Positions 1 to 7,333 are shown, counted from the first letter of the stretch. The stretch: 10,221 bases of DNA from Actinomycetota bacterium (GCA_013697465.1 JACCWU010000069.1:1-10221); one strand, 5' to 3'. Made by a program: numbers and translations. The notes: generated by a model from the letters alone, not told the origin.

Positions 1-1092
1 CTCAAGGGCAACGCGAGCGTGAGCTTCGCGACGGCAAACGGCACGGCCGTCGCACCGGGCGATTACACGGCCGCCACCGGATCGCTCAGCTTCGACCGAC
101 GCAACAAGACGCGCACGGTGAGCGTCCGGGTCGTCGGCGACACCGTCGACGAGCTCGACGAGACGTTCCAACTGCAGCTCTCGGGCCCGAGCGGCGCGAC
201 CATCGCCGACGGCACAGGAGTCGGGACGATCCTGGACGACGACGACGCGCCGGTCATCGGCCCCAAGATCGCCGCCGCCGGCGACATCGCGTGCGATCCG
301 GCCAGCGGGTCCTACAACGGAGGCCAGGGGACGGCGACCGAGTGCAAGCAACGAGCGACCTCCGATCTCCTCGTCGCAGGCGACTACGCCGCCGTGCTCA
401 CGCTCGGGGACAACCAGTATGAGGACGGGGCCTACGACAAGTACACGGCGTCATACGGCCCGTCGTGGGGCCGCGTGAAGTCGGTAACGAAGCCCGCGCC
501 GGGGAACCACGAGTACCAAACCTCGGGCGCGGCCGGGTACTTCCAGTACTTCGGCGCAGCCGCGGGCGATCCGAGCAGGGGCTACTACAGCTTCGACGTC
601 GGCTCCTGGCACCTGATCGCGCTCAACTCGAACTGCGCTTCTGTCGGCGGCTGCGGCGCGGGTTCCGCGCAGGAGCAGTGGTTACGGGCGGATCTGGCCG
701 CGAGCTCGGCCACTTGCACGCTGGCCTATTGGCACCACCCGCGCTTCTCGTCGGGCGAGCACGGGAGCGACTCGACCTACACCGCGTTCTGGCAGGCGCT
801 CTCTGACGCGAACGCCGATCTCGTGCTCGTTGGCCACGACCACGACTACGAGCGCTTCGCGCCACAGAGTCCGAGCGGCGGACTCGACCTCACGCGGGGT
901 CTCCGCCAGTTCGTCGTCGGCACGGGCGGCAAGAACCTGCGCACCTTCCCGACGGTGCGCGCGAACAGCGAGGCTCGCGACGTGACGAGCCACGGGGTTC
1001 TCGAGCTCACGCTCGGCGCGAGCGGCTACAGCTGGCGCTTCGTTCCGGCGGTCGGCTCGTTCACCGACACCGGGTCGGCGAGCTGTCACTGA
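1..1092 (+). CDS. Calx-beta / metallophosphoesterase protein, 5' partial
   Basis: This is the C-terminal 363 residues of a larger, probably exported protein; the frame is open to the left edge, so the true start lies outside and the GTG at 19 is only an internal codon. Residues 1 to about 80 match a Calx-beta domain (VSFATANGTA, GDYTA, then an acidic ILDDDD end). A calcineurin-like phosphoesterase domain follows from about residue 89. Its metal-ligand blocks are visible in order: AAAGDIACD (about 91-99), GDNQY (136-140), GNHEY (168-172), WHHP (244-247) and GHDHDYER (278-285). Family knowledge predicts a two-metal phosphomonoesterase or phosphodiesterase, related to purple-acid-phosphatase-like enzymes, acting outside the cell. 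Calx-beta modules are calcium-binding adhesion-like repeats, so the upstream part may hold more of them plus a signal peptide. The substrate is unknown. The gene converges on the SDR gene with only 4 bp between stop codons, and I see no terminator. Confidence 0.9.
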   Translation, partial: LKGNASVSFATANGTAVAPGDYTAATGSLSFDRRNKTRTVSVRVVGDTVDELDETFQLQLSGPSGATIADGTGVGTILDDDDAPVIGPKIAAAGDIACDPASGSYNGGQGTATECKQRATSDLLVAGDYAAVLTLGDNQYEDGAYDKYTASYGPSWGRVKSVTKPAPGNHEYQTSGAAGYFQYFGAAAGDPSRGYYSFDVGSWHLIALNSNCASVGGCGAGSAQEQWLRADLAASSATCTLAYWHHPRFSSGEHGSDSTYTAFWQALSDANADLVLVGHDHDYERFAPQSPSGGLDLTRGLRQFVVGTGGKNLRTFPTVRANSEARDVTSHGVLELTLGASGYSWRFVPAVGSFTDTGSASCH

Positions 1093-1096
1093 GCTG

Positions 1097-1747
1097 CTAG
1101 CGCGGCCCCGGAACTCCCTTGAACTCGTAGACGAGCGGGTCGCGGCCCGGCTGCACGATCCAGGCTTCGCCGGTCCCTTCGCTCTTGTACGCGGCCCACA
1201 CGCCCTCGACCACCTCGTGGGGCTGCAAAAGCCGGAAGCCGCGCTCCGTGAGATCGTGTCTGAACCCGTTCGTCGTCAACGCAGTGTCGGCCCAGCCGGG
1301 GCAGACCGCCTGGATGCGTATCCCGCGCTCGGCGAGCTGGGGGGCCACCGAGCGCACGAAGCCGACGACGGCGTGCTTCGTCAGGCCGTAGATCGGGTCG
1401 TCTGGAATGGCGGTCAGCCCGGCGAGCGACGCGGTCACGATGATCGTGCTTCCCCTGGGCATGACGCGATCGAGCCGGCGCACGCCGAAGACGACACCGT
1501 CGACGTTGACGCCCACCGCGCGCCGGTACTGCTGGTCGCTCAGCGTCGCGATCTCACTCTCCCCGGTGATGACGCCAGCGTTCAGACACGCCAGGTCGAC
1601 CGAGCCGATGTGCTCCCACGCCCTCGGATCGGAGACGTCGAAGCCGTTCACGAGATCGAGCTCCTTGACCTCGAAGCCTTCTTGGCGGAGCTTTCCGACG
1701 ATCGCCGAGCCGATTCCGCCCGCCGACCCGGTGACCAGCGCCGTCAT
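1097..1747 (-). CDS. Short-chain dehydrogenase/reductase (SDR)
   Basis: A 216-aa NAD(P)-dependent oxidoreductase of the classical SDR fold. Visible motifs are the cofactor glycine motif TGSAGGIG (6-13), NAG (56-58), Asn81 in VNVDG, Ser107 in TASLAGL, the catalytic pair Tyr120/Lys124 (YGLTK) and PGW (150-152). An acidic residue closes the second strand (ELD, Asp31), which in this family favours NAD(H) over NADP(H). The protein is shorter than the usual 240-260 aa, with a trimmed substrate-binding end. The start is the ATG whose first bases overlap the upstream TGA (ATGA, 4 nt), with AAAGGTGG 10 nt upstream; longer in-frame extensions only read through the MDR gene. It is the last gene of the acyl-CoA operon, so oxidation of a 3-hydroxyacyl-CoA is a plausible role. 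That substrate is inferred from context and not shown by the sequence. Confidence 0.9.
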   Translation of the reverse strand: MTALVTGSAGGIGSAIVGKLRQEGFEVKELDLVNGFDVSDPRAWEHIGSVDLACLNAGVITGESEIATLSDQQYRRAVGVNVDGVVFGVRRLDRVMPRGSTIIVTASLAGLTAIPDDPIYGLTKHAVVGFVRSVAPQLAERGIRIQAVCPGWADTALTTNGFRHDLTERGFRLLQPHEVVEGVWAAYKSEGTGEAWIVQPGRDPLVYEFKGVPGPR

Positions 1748-2664
1748 GGAATGAGAACCACCTTTCCGGTCGTCTTCCGCTCTTCGATGAGCCGGTGTGC
1801 GTCGCCCGCCTCGGCGAGTGGAAACTCTGCCCCGACGACCGGACGTACTACGCCGCCTTCCCACAGGCGGAGGACGTCGCGCGCGGCCTGCTCGACGAGA
1901 TCGGGCCTGAGCGTGGTGAGCCGGCCCAAGTAGAAGCCCTGCACGCCGATGTTGCGACCGACCAGCCAGGCCGGGCTGACGTCCTCCCACAGGCCGCCCG
2001 CATACCCGACCGCGATCGCGGAGCCGAGCGGCTTGACGAGCGCGAGCGAGCTCTTGAAGACGTCGCCGCCGACGAGGTCGAAGACGACATCGACCGGCTC
2101 CAGCTCGCCGAGACCGTCGTACGTCACCGCCTCGACAGCGCCGAGCGAGCGCGCGAGCTGGAGCTTCTCCTCGCTTCCGACTGCGGCCACGGGCCGGCCG
2201 TTGAGCGCGCGTACGATCTGGAGCGCGGCGGTTCCTACCGCGCCAGCCGCGGCGGTGACGAGGACGCGCGCACCGAACCCGACCCGTGCGAGCTCCGTCA
2301 GCGGGATCCAGGCCGTGAGGAACGCCATCGGGAAGGCTGCGCCCTCCGCGAAGCTCGCACTCTCGGGGAGCGGAAAGAGCCAGCGCCGCTCGACGGCCAC
2401 TCGCTCCGCGTAGCCACCTCCGTCTCCTCGGACGAAGCCCATCACCCGCTTACCGTCGATCTCGCCTGCGATCTCGGAGCCGAGAATCGCAGGGAGCTCC
2501 GGCATCTGCGGGTACCGCCCGACCCGGATCAGGACGTCGGCAAAGTTGACTCCGCAGGCGCGGACGTCGACGATCGCCTGGCCTTCGACGGCCTCTGGCT
2601 CGGGCACCTCCTCGACGACGAGTTGCTCCGGCCCTCCGACCGCCTTCAGGACGACTGCTTGCAC
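1744..2664 (-). CDS. NADPH:quinone oxidoreductase-like MDR protein
   Basis: A 306-aa member of the zinc-free quinone oxidoreductase branch of the medium-chain dehydrogenase/reductase family. The N-terminal catalytic GroES-like domain (about 1-115) has the family opening AVVLKAVGGPEQL and ACGVNFADVLIR (37-48). The Rossmann domain carries TAAAGAVGTAALQIV (137-151), the family's nucleotide loop with AAxGxVG spacing. No structural-zinc Cys cluster or zinc-ligand set is present. Such proteins reduce quinones, enones or 2-enoyl thioesters with NADPH; which one applies here cannot be read from the sequence. The start is a GTG, chosen because MQAVVLKA is the usual family N-terminus. No convincing Shine-Dalgarno precedes it, because a 106-bp palindromic element ends 5 nt upstream. 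The stop overlaps the SDR start by 4 nt. It is the fifth gene of the operon and the only one separated from its upstream neighbour by more than 1 nt. Confidence 0.88.
   Translation of the reverse strand: MQAVVLKAVGGPEQLVVEEVPEPEAVEGQAIVDVRACGVNFADVLIRVGRYPQMPELPAILGSEIAGEIDGKRVMGFVRGDGGGYAERVAVERRWLFPLPESASFAEGAAFPMAFLTAWIPLTELARVGFGARVLVTAAAGAVGTAALQIVRALNGRPVAAVGSEEKLQLARSLGAVEAVTYDGLGELEPVDVVFDLVGGDVFKSSLALVKPLGSAIAVGYAGGLWEDVSPAWLVGRNIGVQGFYLGRLTTLRPDLVEQAARDVLRLWEGGVVRPVVGAEFPLAEAGDAHRLIEERKTTGKVVLIP
1758..1765 (-). promoter_or_regulatory. Ribosome binding site of the SDR gene
   Basis: On the minus strand AAAGGTGG lies 10 nt before the ATG at 1747. It sits inside the end of the MDR coding sequence and, with the ATGA overlap, fixes the SDR start and implies coupled translation. 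Confidence 0.6.
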
Positions 2665-2669
2665 CGCTG

Positions 2670-2775
2670 GGGGTCAGACCCCGGGAAGTGTCCCGGATAG
2701 ACGTCGAGGGAACAACCGTGCAGGCGTTGCGAGCGCCAGCTCGTCCGAAACGGACCTGTCCTCGGGTCTGACCCC
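2670..2775. mobile_element. 106-bp palindromic MITE/REP-like element between operon genes
   Basis: The ends are perfect 12-bp inverted repeats: GGGGTCAGACCC (2670-2681) and GGGTCTGACCCC (2764-2775). Looser complementarity continues inward. Each end is itself nearly palindromic. Between them lie further potential hairpins: CCGGGA-AGTG-TCCCGG (2681-2696), CAAC/GTTG (2713-2716 with 2726-2729, extended by one pair across a bulge), CGAGC-GCCA-GCTCG (2730-2743) and GTCCG-AAA-CGGAC (2743-2755). No ORF with protein-like content is inside. It starts 2 nt after the hydratase stop and ends 5 nt before the MDR start, in an operon whose other junctions are -4 to +1 nt, so insertion of a small non-autonomous element is the simplest reading. 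No target-site duplication is evident, which fits REP-type elements better than classical MITEs. A conserved structured RNA or a mutated terminator are alternatives, though no U-tract follows. Confidence 0.5.
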
Positions 2776-2777
2776 GT

Positions 2778-3560
2778 TCATCGCCCGGTGAACCGCGGCT
2801 CGCGCTTCTCGAGGAATGCGGCGACACCCTCCGCGCCGTCCTCGCTCTCGAGGCAGCGGCGGAAGCCGTCCGCCTCGCGCCGCAACCCCTCCTCGAGCGG
2901 GAGGTCGCGCGTGGTCTTCGCGAGCTCACGAAGCACCGCGACCGAAACCGGCGAGCGCTGCGCGATGGTGCGCGCGACGCCTAGCGCCGCTTCCTCGAGC
3001 TCCTCGCGCGGCACGACCCGCTCGACGAGCCCCCACTCGTACGCCGTGCGGGCGTCGATGAAATCGCCCGTCATGTTCAGCAGCAGTGCCCGCCCGAGCC
3101 CGACGAGCCGTGGCAGCCGCTGCGTGCCGCCGCCTCCCGGGATCAGCCCGAGCTTGATCTCGGGCTGACCGAGCTGTGCGTCCTCCGAGACGACTCGGAT
3201 GTCGCAGCACATCGCGAGCTCGAGCCCGCCCCCGAGGCAGAAACCATGGATGGCGGCGACAAAGGGCGTACGGCCGGCATCCATGCGCCCGCCGAGCCGT
3301 TGGACGCCGCGTGCCGAGCCACTGTCCTCCGTCGCCGCCTCCCGAAGCGTTGGGAACTCGGAGATGTCGGCGCCCGCGACGAAGGCTTTCTCGCCTGCTC
3401 CCTTCAGCACGATCGCCCGTACACCGTCGTCGGCGTCAAGCCGTCCCAGCTCGGACTCGAGCTCCTCGAGCAGCGGCGCGGAGAGCGCGTTGACGGGCGG
3501 ATGGTCGATCGTGACGACGGCGACCGCACCGTCCAGCTCGGTCGAGACGAGGTCGGCCAT
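2778..3560 (-). CDS. Enoyl-CoA hydratase (crotonase family)
   Basis: A 260-aa crotonase, full length for the family (about 255-265 aa). It should hydrate trans-2-enoyl-CoA to 3-hydroxyacyl-CoA in the cytoplasm. The oxyanion-hole segments are AFVAGADI (59-66) and GFCLGGGLEL (106-115). Both glutamates of the rat mitochondrial enzyme (Glu144 and Glu164) are present at the same 20-residue spacing: Glu114 in GGGLE and Glu134 in GQPE. IPGGGGTQRLPRLVG (140-154) and the C-terminal FLEKREPRFTGR are also typical. Retention of both acidic residues argues for a true hydratase over an isomerase-only or hydrolase member. The ATG follows the synthetase stop with no gap, and GGAG lies 9 nt upstream inside the synthetase end. 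Fourth gene of the operon. Chain-length preference cannot be read. Confidence 0.93.
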   Translation of the reverse strand: MADLVSTELDGAVAVVTIDHPPVNALSAPLLEELESELGRLDADDGVRAIVLKGAGEKAFVAGADISEFPTLREAATEDSGSARGVQRLGGRMDAGRTPFVAAIHGFCLGGGLELAMCCDIRVVSEDAQLGQPEIKLGLIPGGGGTQRLPRLVGLGRALLLNMTGDFIDARTAYEWGLVERVVPREELEEAALGVARTIAQRSPVSVAVLRELAKTTRDLPLEEGLRREADGFRRCLESEDGAEGVAAFLEKREPRFTGR

Positions 3561-5186
3561 CTACGCCGTCTCCGCCGGCTGGGCGGATGCGAACTTCTCG
3601 CGAAGCGCCGTCTTGCGAAACTTGCCGACGGCGGTCTTCGGGATCTCGTCTACGAACTCGAACCGCTCGGGCAGCCACCACTTGGCGAAGTCGGGAGCAA
3701 GGAACTCGCGCAGCTCGTCGTCCGCCGCGGACGCACCTTCCTTCAACACCACAACCGCAAGTGGCCGCTCGGACCACTTCTCGTCGGGAACCGCGATGAC
3801 CGCTGCCTCGGCGACCGCCGGATGGCCCATGAGCGCGTTCTCGAGCGCCACGGTCGAGATCCATTCCCCGCCTGACTTCACCAGATCCTTCGAGCGGTCT
3901 TGGATCTCGATGTAACCGTGCGGCTCGATGGTCACGATGTCGCCGGTCTTGAACCAGCCGTCATCCGTCCAGCGGTCGGCGCCTTCCGGAGTCTCGTAGT
4001 ACGCGGATGAGACCCAGACGCCGCGTACCTCCAGCTCGCCCATCGCCGCTCCGTCCCAGGGCACGATGCCCTCCGGCCCGCGCGCGCGCATCTCGACGAA
4101 CGGCGCCGGAGTACCCTGCTTGGCGCGATAGCGGAACTGCTCCTCGTCGGAGAGCGCGCGCTCGCGGCTGGTCAGCTCCGAGACGGTTCCGAGTGGGCAC
4201 ATCTCGGTCATTCCCCAGGCATGGAGGATCCGAAGCCCGTGGCGCTTCTCGAACGCCTCGATCATCGACTGCGGGGCGGCCGAGCCGCCCACCACCATCG
4301 CCCGCACGCTCGATGTGTCGTACTTGCCGGGATTGGCGTCGAGCTCGGCGAGGATGCCCATCCAGATCGTGGGTACGCCCGCGGTGATCGTGACCTTCTC
4401 CTGCTGAAATGCCTCGAGCAGGCTCTCGCCGTCGAGGAACGGCCCGGGGAAGACCTGCTTTGCGCCGACGAGCGTGCACGTGAACGGGAATCCCCACGCG
4501 TTCGCATGAAACATCGGCACGACCGGGAGAGCGGTGTCGTTCTCGGTCACGGAGAGGACGCCCGCCATCGCGGAGGCGAGTGAGTGCAGGGCGATCGCGC
4601 GATGCGAGTACAGAGCGCCCTTCGGCTGCCCGGTCGTGCCGCTCGTGTAGCACATCGCCGCCGCGGAGCGCTCGTCGATCTCCCGGTCTGGAAGGTCGCC
4701 GGGCTCGGCGCTTGCGAGTAGGTCCTCGTACTCGATCGCCCCGTCCGGCGTGGCCCCGTCCCCGATCGCGATCACGTGCTCGAAGCCGGCTCGCTCGCGG
4801 AAGTTCTCGACGAGCGGCCAGAGCACCTTGTCCGCGATCAGAACGCGGTCGCCGGCATGCGTCGCGATGTAGGTCAGGTCGTCCGGATGAAGGCGGAGGT
4901 TGAGCGTGTGCGTGACCATGCCGCCAACCGGGACGCCGATGTACGTCTCGAGGTGCTGATAGTGGTTCCACGCGAACGTCGCGACGCGATCGCCGTCACC
5001 CATGCCGAGCTCCTTGCGGAGCGCCGCCGCGAGGCGTCGTGCACGGGGCGCGAACTCCGCGTAGGTGTACCGCTGCCAGCTCTTGTCCGGGAGCCGCGTG
5101 ACGATCTCCTTGTCGCCGAAGAGCTGCTCGCCGCGGCGGAGGATCGCCGGGACGTTCAGCTCGTAGTCCATGATCAGACCGTCCAC
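3561..5186 (-). CDS. AMP-forming acyl-CoA synthetase (FadD/AlkK-like)
   Basis: A 541-aa ANL-superfamily ligase that should activate a carboxylic acid with ATP and CoA to acyl-CoA, AMP and PPi. Core motifs are in order: the P-loop YTSGTTGQPKG (180-190), the adenine-binding WGMTEM (324-329), the AMP-ribose aspartate in KTGD (413-416), the hinge DRSKDLVKSGGEW (430-442) and the C-terminal catalytic lysine in PKTAVGKFRK (Lys522). The C-terminal part around WLPERFEFVDEIPKTAVGKF resembles the medium/long-chain AlkK-type group, which also includes methylmercaptopropionate-CoA ligases, so chain length is uncertain. The GTG start (MDGLIMDYEL) is preferred over an ATG five codons later because AAGGAGG stands 5 nt before it and MxGLMxDY is a common family N-terminus. 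Only 1 nt separates it from the upstream dehydrogenase stop, and its own stop abuts the hydratase ATG. Third gene of the operon. Confidence 0.93.
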   Translation of the reverse strand: MDGLIMDYELNVPAILRRGEQLFGDKEIVTRLPDKSWQRYTYAEFAPRARRLAAALRKELGMGDGDRVATFAWNHYQHLETYIGVPVGGMVTHTLNLRLHPDDLTYIATHAGDRVLIADKVLWPLVENFRERAGFEHVIAIGDGATPDGAIEYEDLLASAEPGDLPDREIDERSAAAMCYTSGTTGQPKGALYSHRAIALHSLASAMAGVLSVTENDTALPVVPMFHANAWGFPFTCTLVGAKQVFPGPFLDGESLLEAFQQEKVTITAGVPTIWMGILAELDANPGKYDTSSVRAMVVGGSAAPQSMIEAFEKRHGLRILHAWGMTEMCPLGTVSELTSRERALSDEEQFRYRAKQGTPAPFVEMRARGPEGIVPWDGAAMGELEVRGVWVSSAYYETPEGADRWTDDGWFKTGDIVTIEPHGYIEIQDRSKDLVKSGGEWISTVALENALMGHPAVAEAAVIAVPDEKWSERPLAVVVLKEGASAADDELREFLAPDFAKWWLPERFEFVDEIPKTAVGKFRKTALREKFASAQPAETA

Positions 5187-5187
5187 C

Positions 5188-6165
5188 TCAGCCTCCTTCT
5201 GTGACCGAGACGGGGACCGGGCTCGCGCTCGATCCCGATGTCGAAGCTCCGTCGAGGAGCGTCGCTGCAATGTCCGCGCGGAGCCGCGTGCCTGAAGCGA
5301 GGAAGCTCTCGATCCAGAGCGCCCGCTTGTAGAGCCGGTGGAGCTCGTGCTCCCACGTGAAGCCGATGCCGCCGTGGGCCTGGATCGCCGCCTCGCACAC
5401 GCCCACGGCTGCTTCGGCGGCGTACGCCTTTGCGGCGGCCGCGGCGACGGGCGCCTGCTCGTCGTCCTCGGCGACGCACCAGGCCGCCCAGAGCGAGAGC
5501 GAGCGGGCGAGCTCGAGCCGCATGTAGGAGTCCGCGAGCGGGTGCGAGATCGCCTGGTACACGCCGATCGTCTTGCCGAACTGCTCCCGCGTGGTGACGT
5601 ACTCGAGCGCGTACTCGAGCGCGCGACGCGCGACCCCGCACGCCTCCAGGGCGAGCGCGGCGAGCGCGCGGCGGCGGATCTCCTCGAGCACGCCGGAGTC
5701 TGAGAGCCGGAGGCCCGGCTCGCCTCCGCGGAGGACACCCAGGGGCCGCGTCTCGTCGGAGGTCTGGAGGAGCTCCCGGTCCGCGCCTTCGAGCTCGTAG
5801 ATCCCGTCCCCGCCCACCATCGCGATGCGATCCGCGGTGTCGAGGTCGGTGACGAGCGGCCCGAGCGCGAGCGTCCAGCGCGTCTCCCCGGCGGCGACCT
5901 CGGACCGTAGGTCGTCCGGGAGCGCGGGGAGCGCGAGCGCGATCGTCGAGAAGTACGGCCCGTGGTGCAGGGCGCGGCCTAACTCCTCGAAGAGCACAGC
6001 CTCCTCGAGGAACGAGAGACCCGCGCCGCCGTCTTCCTCCGAGATCGAGACCCCGGTCCAGCCGAGGTCGGCCAGCTCGCGCCAGCTCGCCTGCGGATGC
6101 TCGGCGAGAAACGCGCGCGCTTGCTCGCGCAGATCCTCTTGCTCCGGAGTGAAGGTGAAATCCAC
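5188..6165 (-). CDS. Acyl-CoA dehydrogenase-like small subunit
   Basis: A 325-aa acyl-CoA dehydrogenase homologue, short for the family (about 370-400). The N-terminal helical domain (DFTFTPEQEDLREQARAFL) is clear. The middle beta domain (about 90-155) is reduced and lacks the SEPGAGSD-type flavin motif. The C-terminal helical domain has TREQFGKTIGVYQAI (192-206) and QAHGGIGFTWEHELHRLYKRA (262-282), both typical FAD/CoA-contact segments, but no C-terminal YEGT-like motif. Paired genes of this kind encode alpha2beta2 dehydrogenases in actinobacteria, such as the FadE26/FadE27 and FadE28/FadE29 pairs of Mycobacterium tuberculosis, where only half of the sites carry FAD. This subunit is therefore probably the structural partner of the gene upstream. 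The GTG start overlaps the upstream TAG by 1 nt (TAGTG) with GAGG 8 nt before it; a much longer in-frame reading upstream is shadow. Ser/Ala/Pro-rich C-terminal tail from about residue 306. Confidence 0.9.
   Translation of the reverse strand: MDFTFTPEQEDLREQARAFLAEHPQASWRELADLGWTGVSISEEDGGAGLSFLEEAVLFEELGRALHHGPYFSTIALALPALPDDLRSEVAAGETRWTLALGPLVTDLDTADRIAMVGGDGIYELEGADRELLQTSDETRPLGVLRGGEPGLRLSDSGVLEEIRRRALAALALEACGVARRALEYALEYVTTREQFGKTIGVYQAISHPLADSYMRLELARSLSLWAAWCVAEDDEQAPVAAAAAKAYAAEAAVGVCEAAIQAHGGIGFTWEHELHRLYKRALWIESFLASGTRLRADIAATLLDGASTSGSSASPVPVSVTEGG
5192..5198 (-). promoter_or_regulatory. Strong ribosome binding site of the synthetase gene
   Basis: On the minus strand AAGGAGG is followed by CTGAG and then GTG at 5186, a 5-nt spacing. 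It lies inside the last codons of the small dehydrogenase subunit (the Glu-Gly-Gly end) and decides for the GTG start over the ATG at 5171, which would be 20 nt away. Confidence 0.75.
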
Positions 6166-7325
6166 TAGCGCGACCTCGGGAGGCCGAGCACGCGCTCGGC
6201 GATGATGTTGCGCAGGATCTCGGAGGTGCCGGCCTCGATCGTGTTGCCGCGGCTCCGGAGCTGCTGGTGCTGCCAGTAGCCGCCATAGGGCGCGTTCGCG
6301 TCGGCGAGAGGAGCGTCCGGCCCGAGCAGCTCGAGCGCGAGCTTCGTCACGCGCTGGTTCGCCTCCGACCAGACGAGCTTCGCGACTGATCCCTCGGGAC
6401 CGGGGATCCCGGTCTTCACGAGCTGCGAGAGCGCGCGGGCGTTCGTGAAACGGAGCGCCTGCAGCTCGATCCACTCCTGAGCGACCCGGTCGCGTTGAAG
6501 CGGATCGGCGCCGCGGTCGCGGGCGAGGCCGACCAGCTTCTTGATCTGCACCTCGAGCACCGCCTGGAGCGCGAAGCCGAGCGTGCCGCGCTCGTGCAGC
6601 AGCGTCGTCATCGCCACCTGCCAGCCGCCGCCGACCTCGCCGAGGACGTTCTCTGCGGGCACCTCGACGCCGGTGAAGAAGATCTCGTTGAACTCTGCCT
6701 CGCCGGTGATCTGCCTCAGCGGCCGCACCTCGACACCCGGCGAGTGCATGTCCACGATCAGGTAAGTGAGGCCCGCGTGGCGCGTCGAGTCCGGGTCGTT
6801 GCGCGTGAGGAGAAGACACCAGTCGGCGATGTGCGCGAACGACGACCACACCTTCTGGCCGTCGACGACGAAGTGCCCGTCGTCGATTCGCGCACTCGTC
6901 CGCACTCCGGCGAGATCGGACCCCGCGCCCGGCTCGGAGAACCCCTGGCACCAGATCTCCTCCGCCGAGAGCGTGGGAGCGAGGTGGCGCGACTTCTGCT
7001 CCTCGGTGCCGTGGGCCATGATCGTCGGCCCGGCCATGCCGAGGCCGATCACCCCGATGTGCGGAGGCGCCTCGGCTCGCGCCATCTCCTCGAGGAAGAT
7101 CGCCTGGTGGGTGTACGGCGCGCCGCCGCCGCCGTACTCCTTCGGCCAGGTCAACCCTGCGTAGCCGGCGTCGTAGAGCGCGCGGCTCCACGCGCGCATC
7201 TCCGGCCCCTCGAAGCGCGCCGCCCCGCCGCGGTGCCCCTGGAGGTTGTCGGGGAGGTTCTCCTCGAGCCAAGCCCGCAGCTCGGCCCGAAAAGCGGCCT
7301 CCTCAGGCGTGTCGCGCAGATCCAT
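6165..7325 (-). CDS. Acyl-CoA dehydrogenase, large catalytic subunit
   Basis: A 386-aa flavin acyl-CoA dehydrogenase that should oxidise an acyl-CoA to the 2,3-enoyl-CoA, passing electrons to ETF. The N-terminal helical domain starts MDLRDTPEEAAFRAELRAWL. WPKEYGGGG is at 60-68. The flavin/substrate loop GFSEPGAGSDLAG is at 128-140, DGQKVWSSFAH at 155-165, and the C-terminal IEAGTSEILRNIIAERVLG at 363-381. The usual MCAD-type catalytic Glu before GT is Ala365 here. Glu245 in LLHERGTLG sits where isovaleryl-CoA dehydrogenase keeps its catalytic base (an LER context) and near Glu247 reported for FadE26, so Glu245 is the likely base (inference from motif reading). The ATG at 7325 is preferred over one 13 codons upstream because it gives the standard family N-terminus and because promoter-like boxes lie just upstream. 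First gene of the six-gene operon; partner of the next gene. Confidence 0.93.
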   Translation of the reverse strand: MDLRDTPEEAAFRAELRAWLEENLPDNLQGHRGGAARFEGPEMRAWSRALYDAGYAGLTWPKEYGGGGAPYTHQAIFLEEMARAEAPPHIGVIGLGMAGPTIMAHGTEEQKSRHLAPTLSAEEIWCQGFSEPGAGSDLAGVRTSARIDDGHFVVDGQKVWSSFAHIADWCLLLTRNDPDSTRHAGLTYLIVDMHSPGVEVRPLRQITGEAEFNEIFFTGVEVPAENVLGEVGGGWQVAMTTLLHERGTLGFALQAVLEVQIKKLVGLARDRGADPLQRDRVAQEWIELQALRFTNARALSQLVKTGIPGPEGSVAKLVWSEANQRVTKLALELLGPDAPLADANAPYGGYWQHQQLRSRGNTIEAGTSEILRNIIAERVLGLPRSR

Positions 7326-7333
7326 CGGTGCCG

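Noticed and set aside
1748..1990. 81-residue N-terminal extension of the SDR frame
   Set aside because: Low-complexity Arg-rich shadow of the MDR gene; TGSAGGIG must sit near the N-terminus in an SDR.
2681..2696. CCGGGA-AGTG-TCCCGG hairpin as a factor-independent terminator
   Set aside because: No T-run follows on either strand, and it is part of the inverted-repeat element inside an operon.
2670..2775. Repeats read as a CRISPR or tandem array
   Set aside because: Only two inverted arms, no direct repeats, no regular spacers and no cas genes.
5187..5738. 184-residue N-terminal extension of the acyl-CoA synthetase frame
   Set aside because: Ser/Arg-rich shadow of the small dehydrogenase subunit; the GTG at 5186 has AAGGAGG 5 nt upstream and the family N-terminus.
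6166..7272. N-terminal extension of the small dehydrogenase subunit frame (to 694 aa)
   Set aside because: The extension is the out-of-frame shadow of the large subunit and is Arg/Pro-rich; the real N-terminus is MDFTFTPEQE at 6165 with an SD and a TAGTG overlap.
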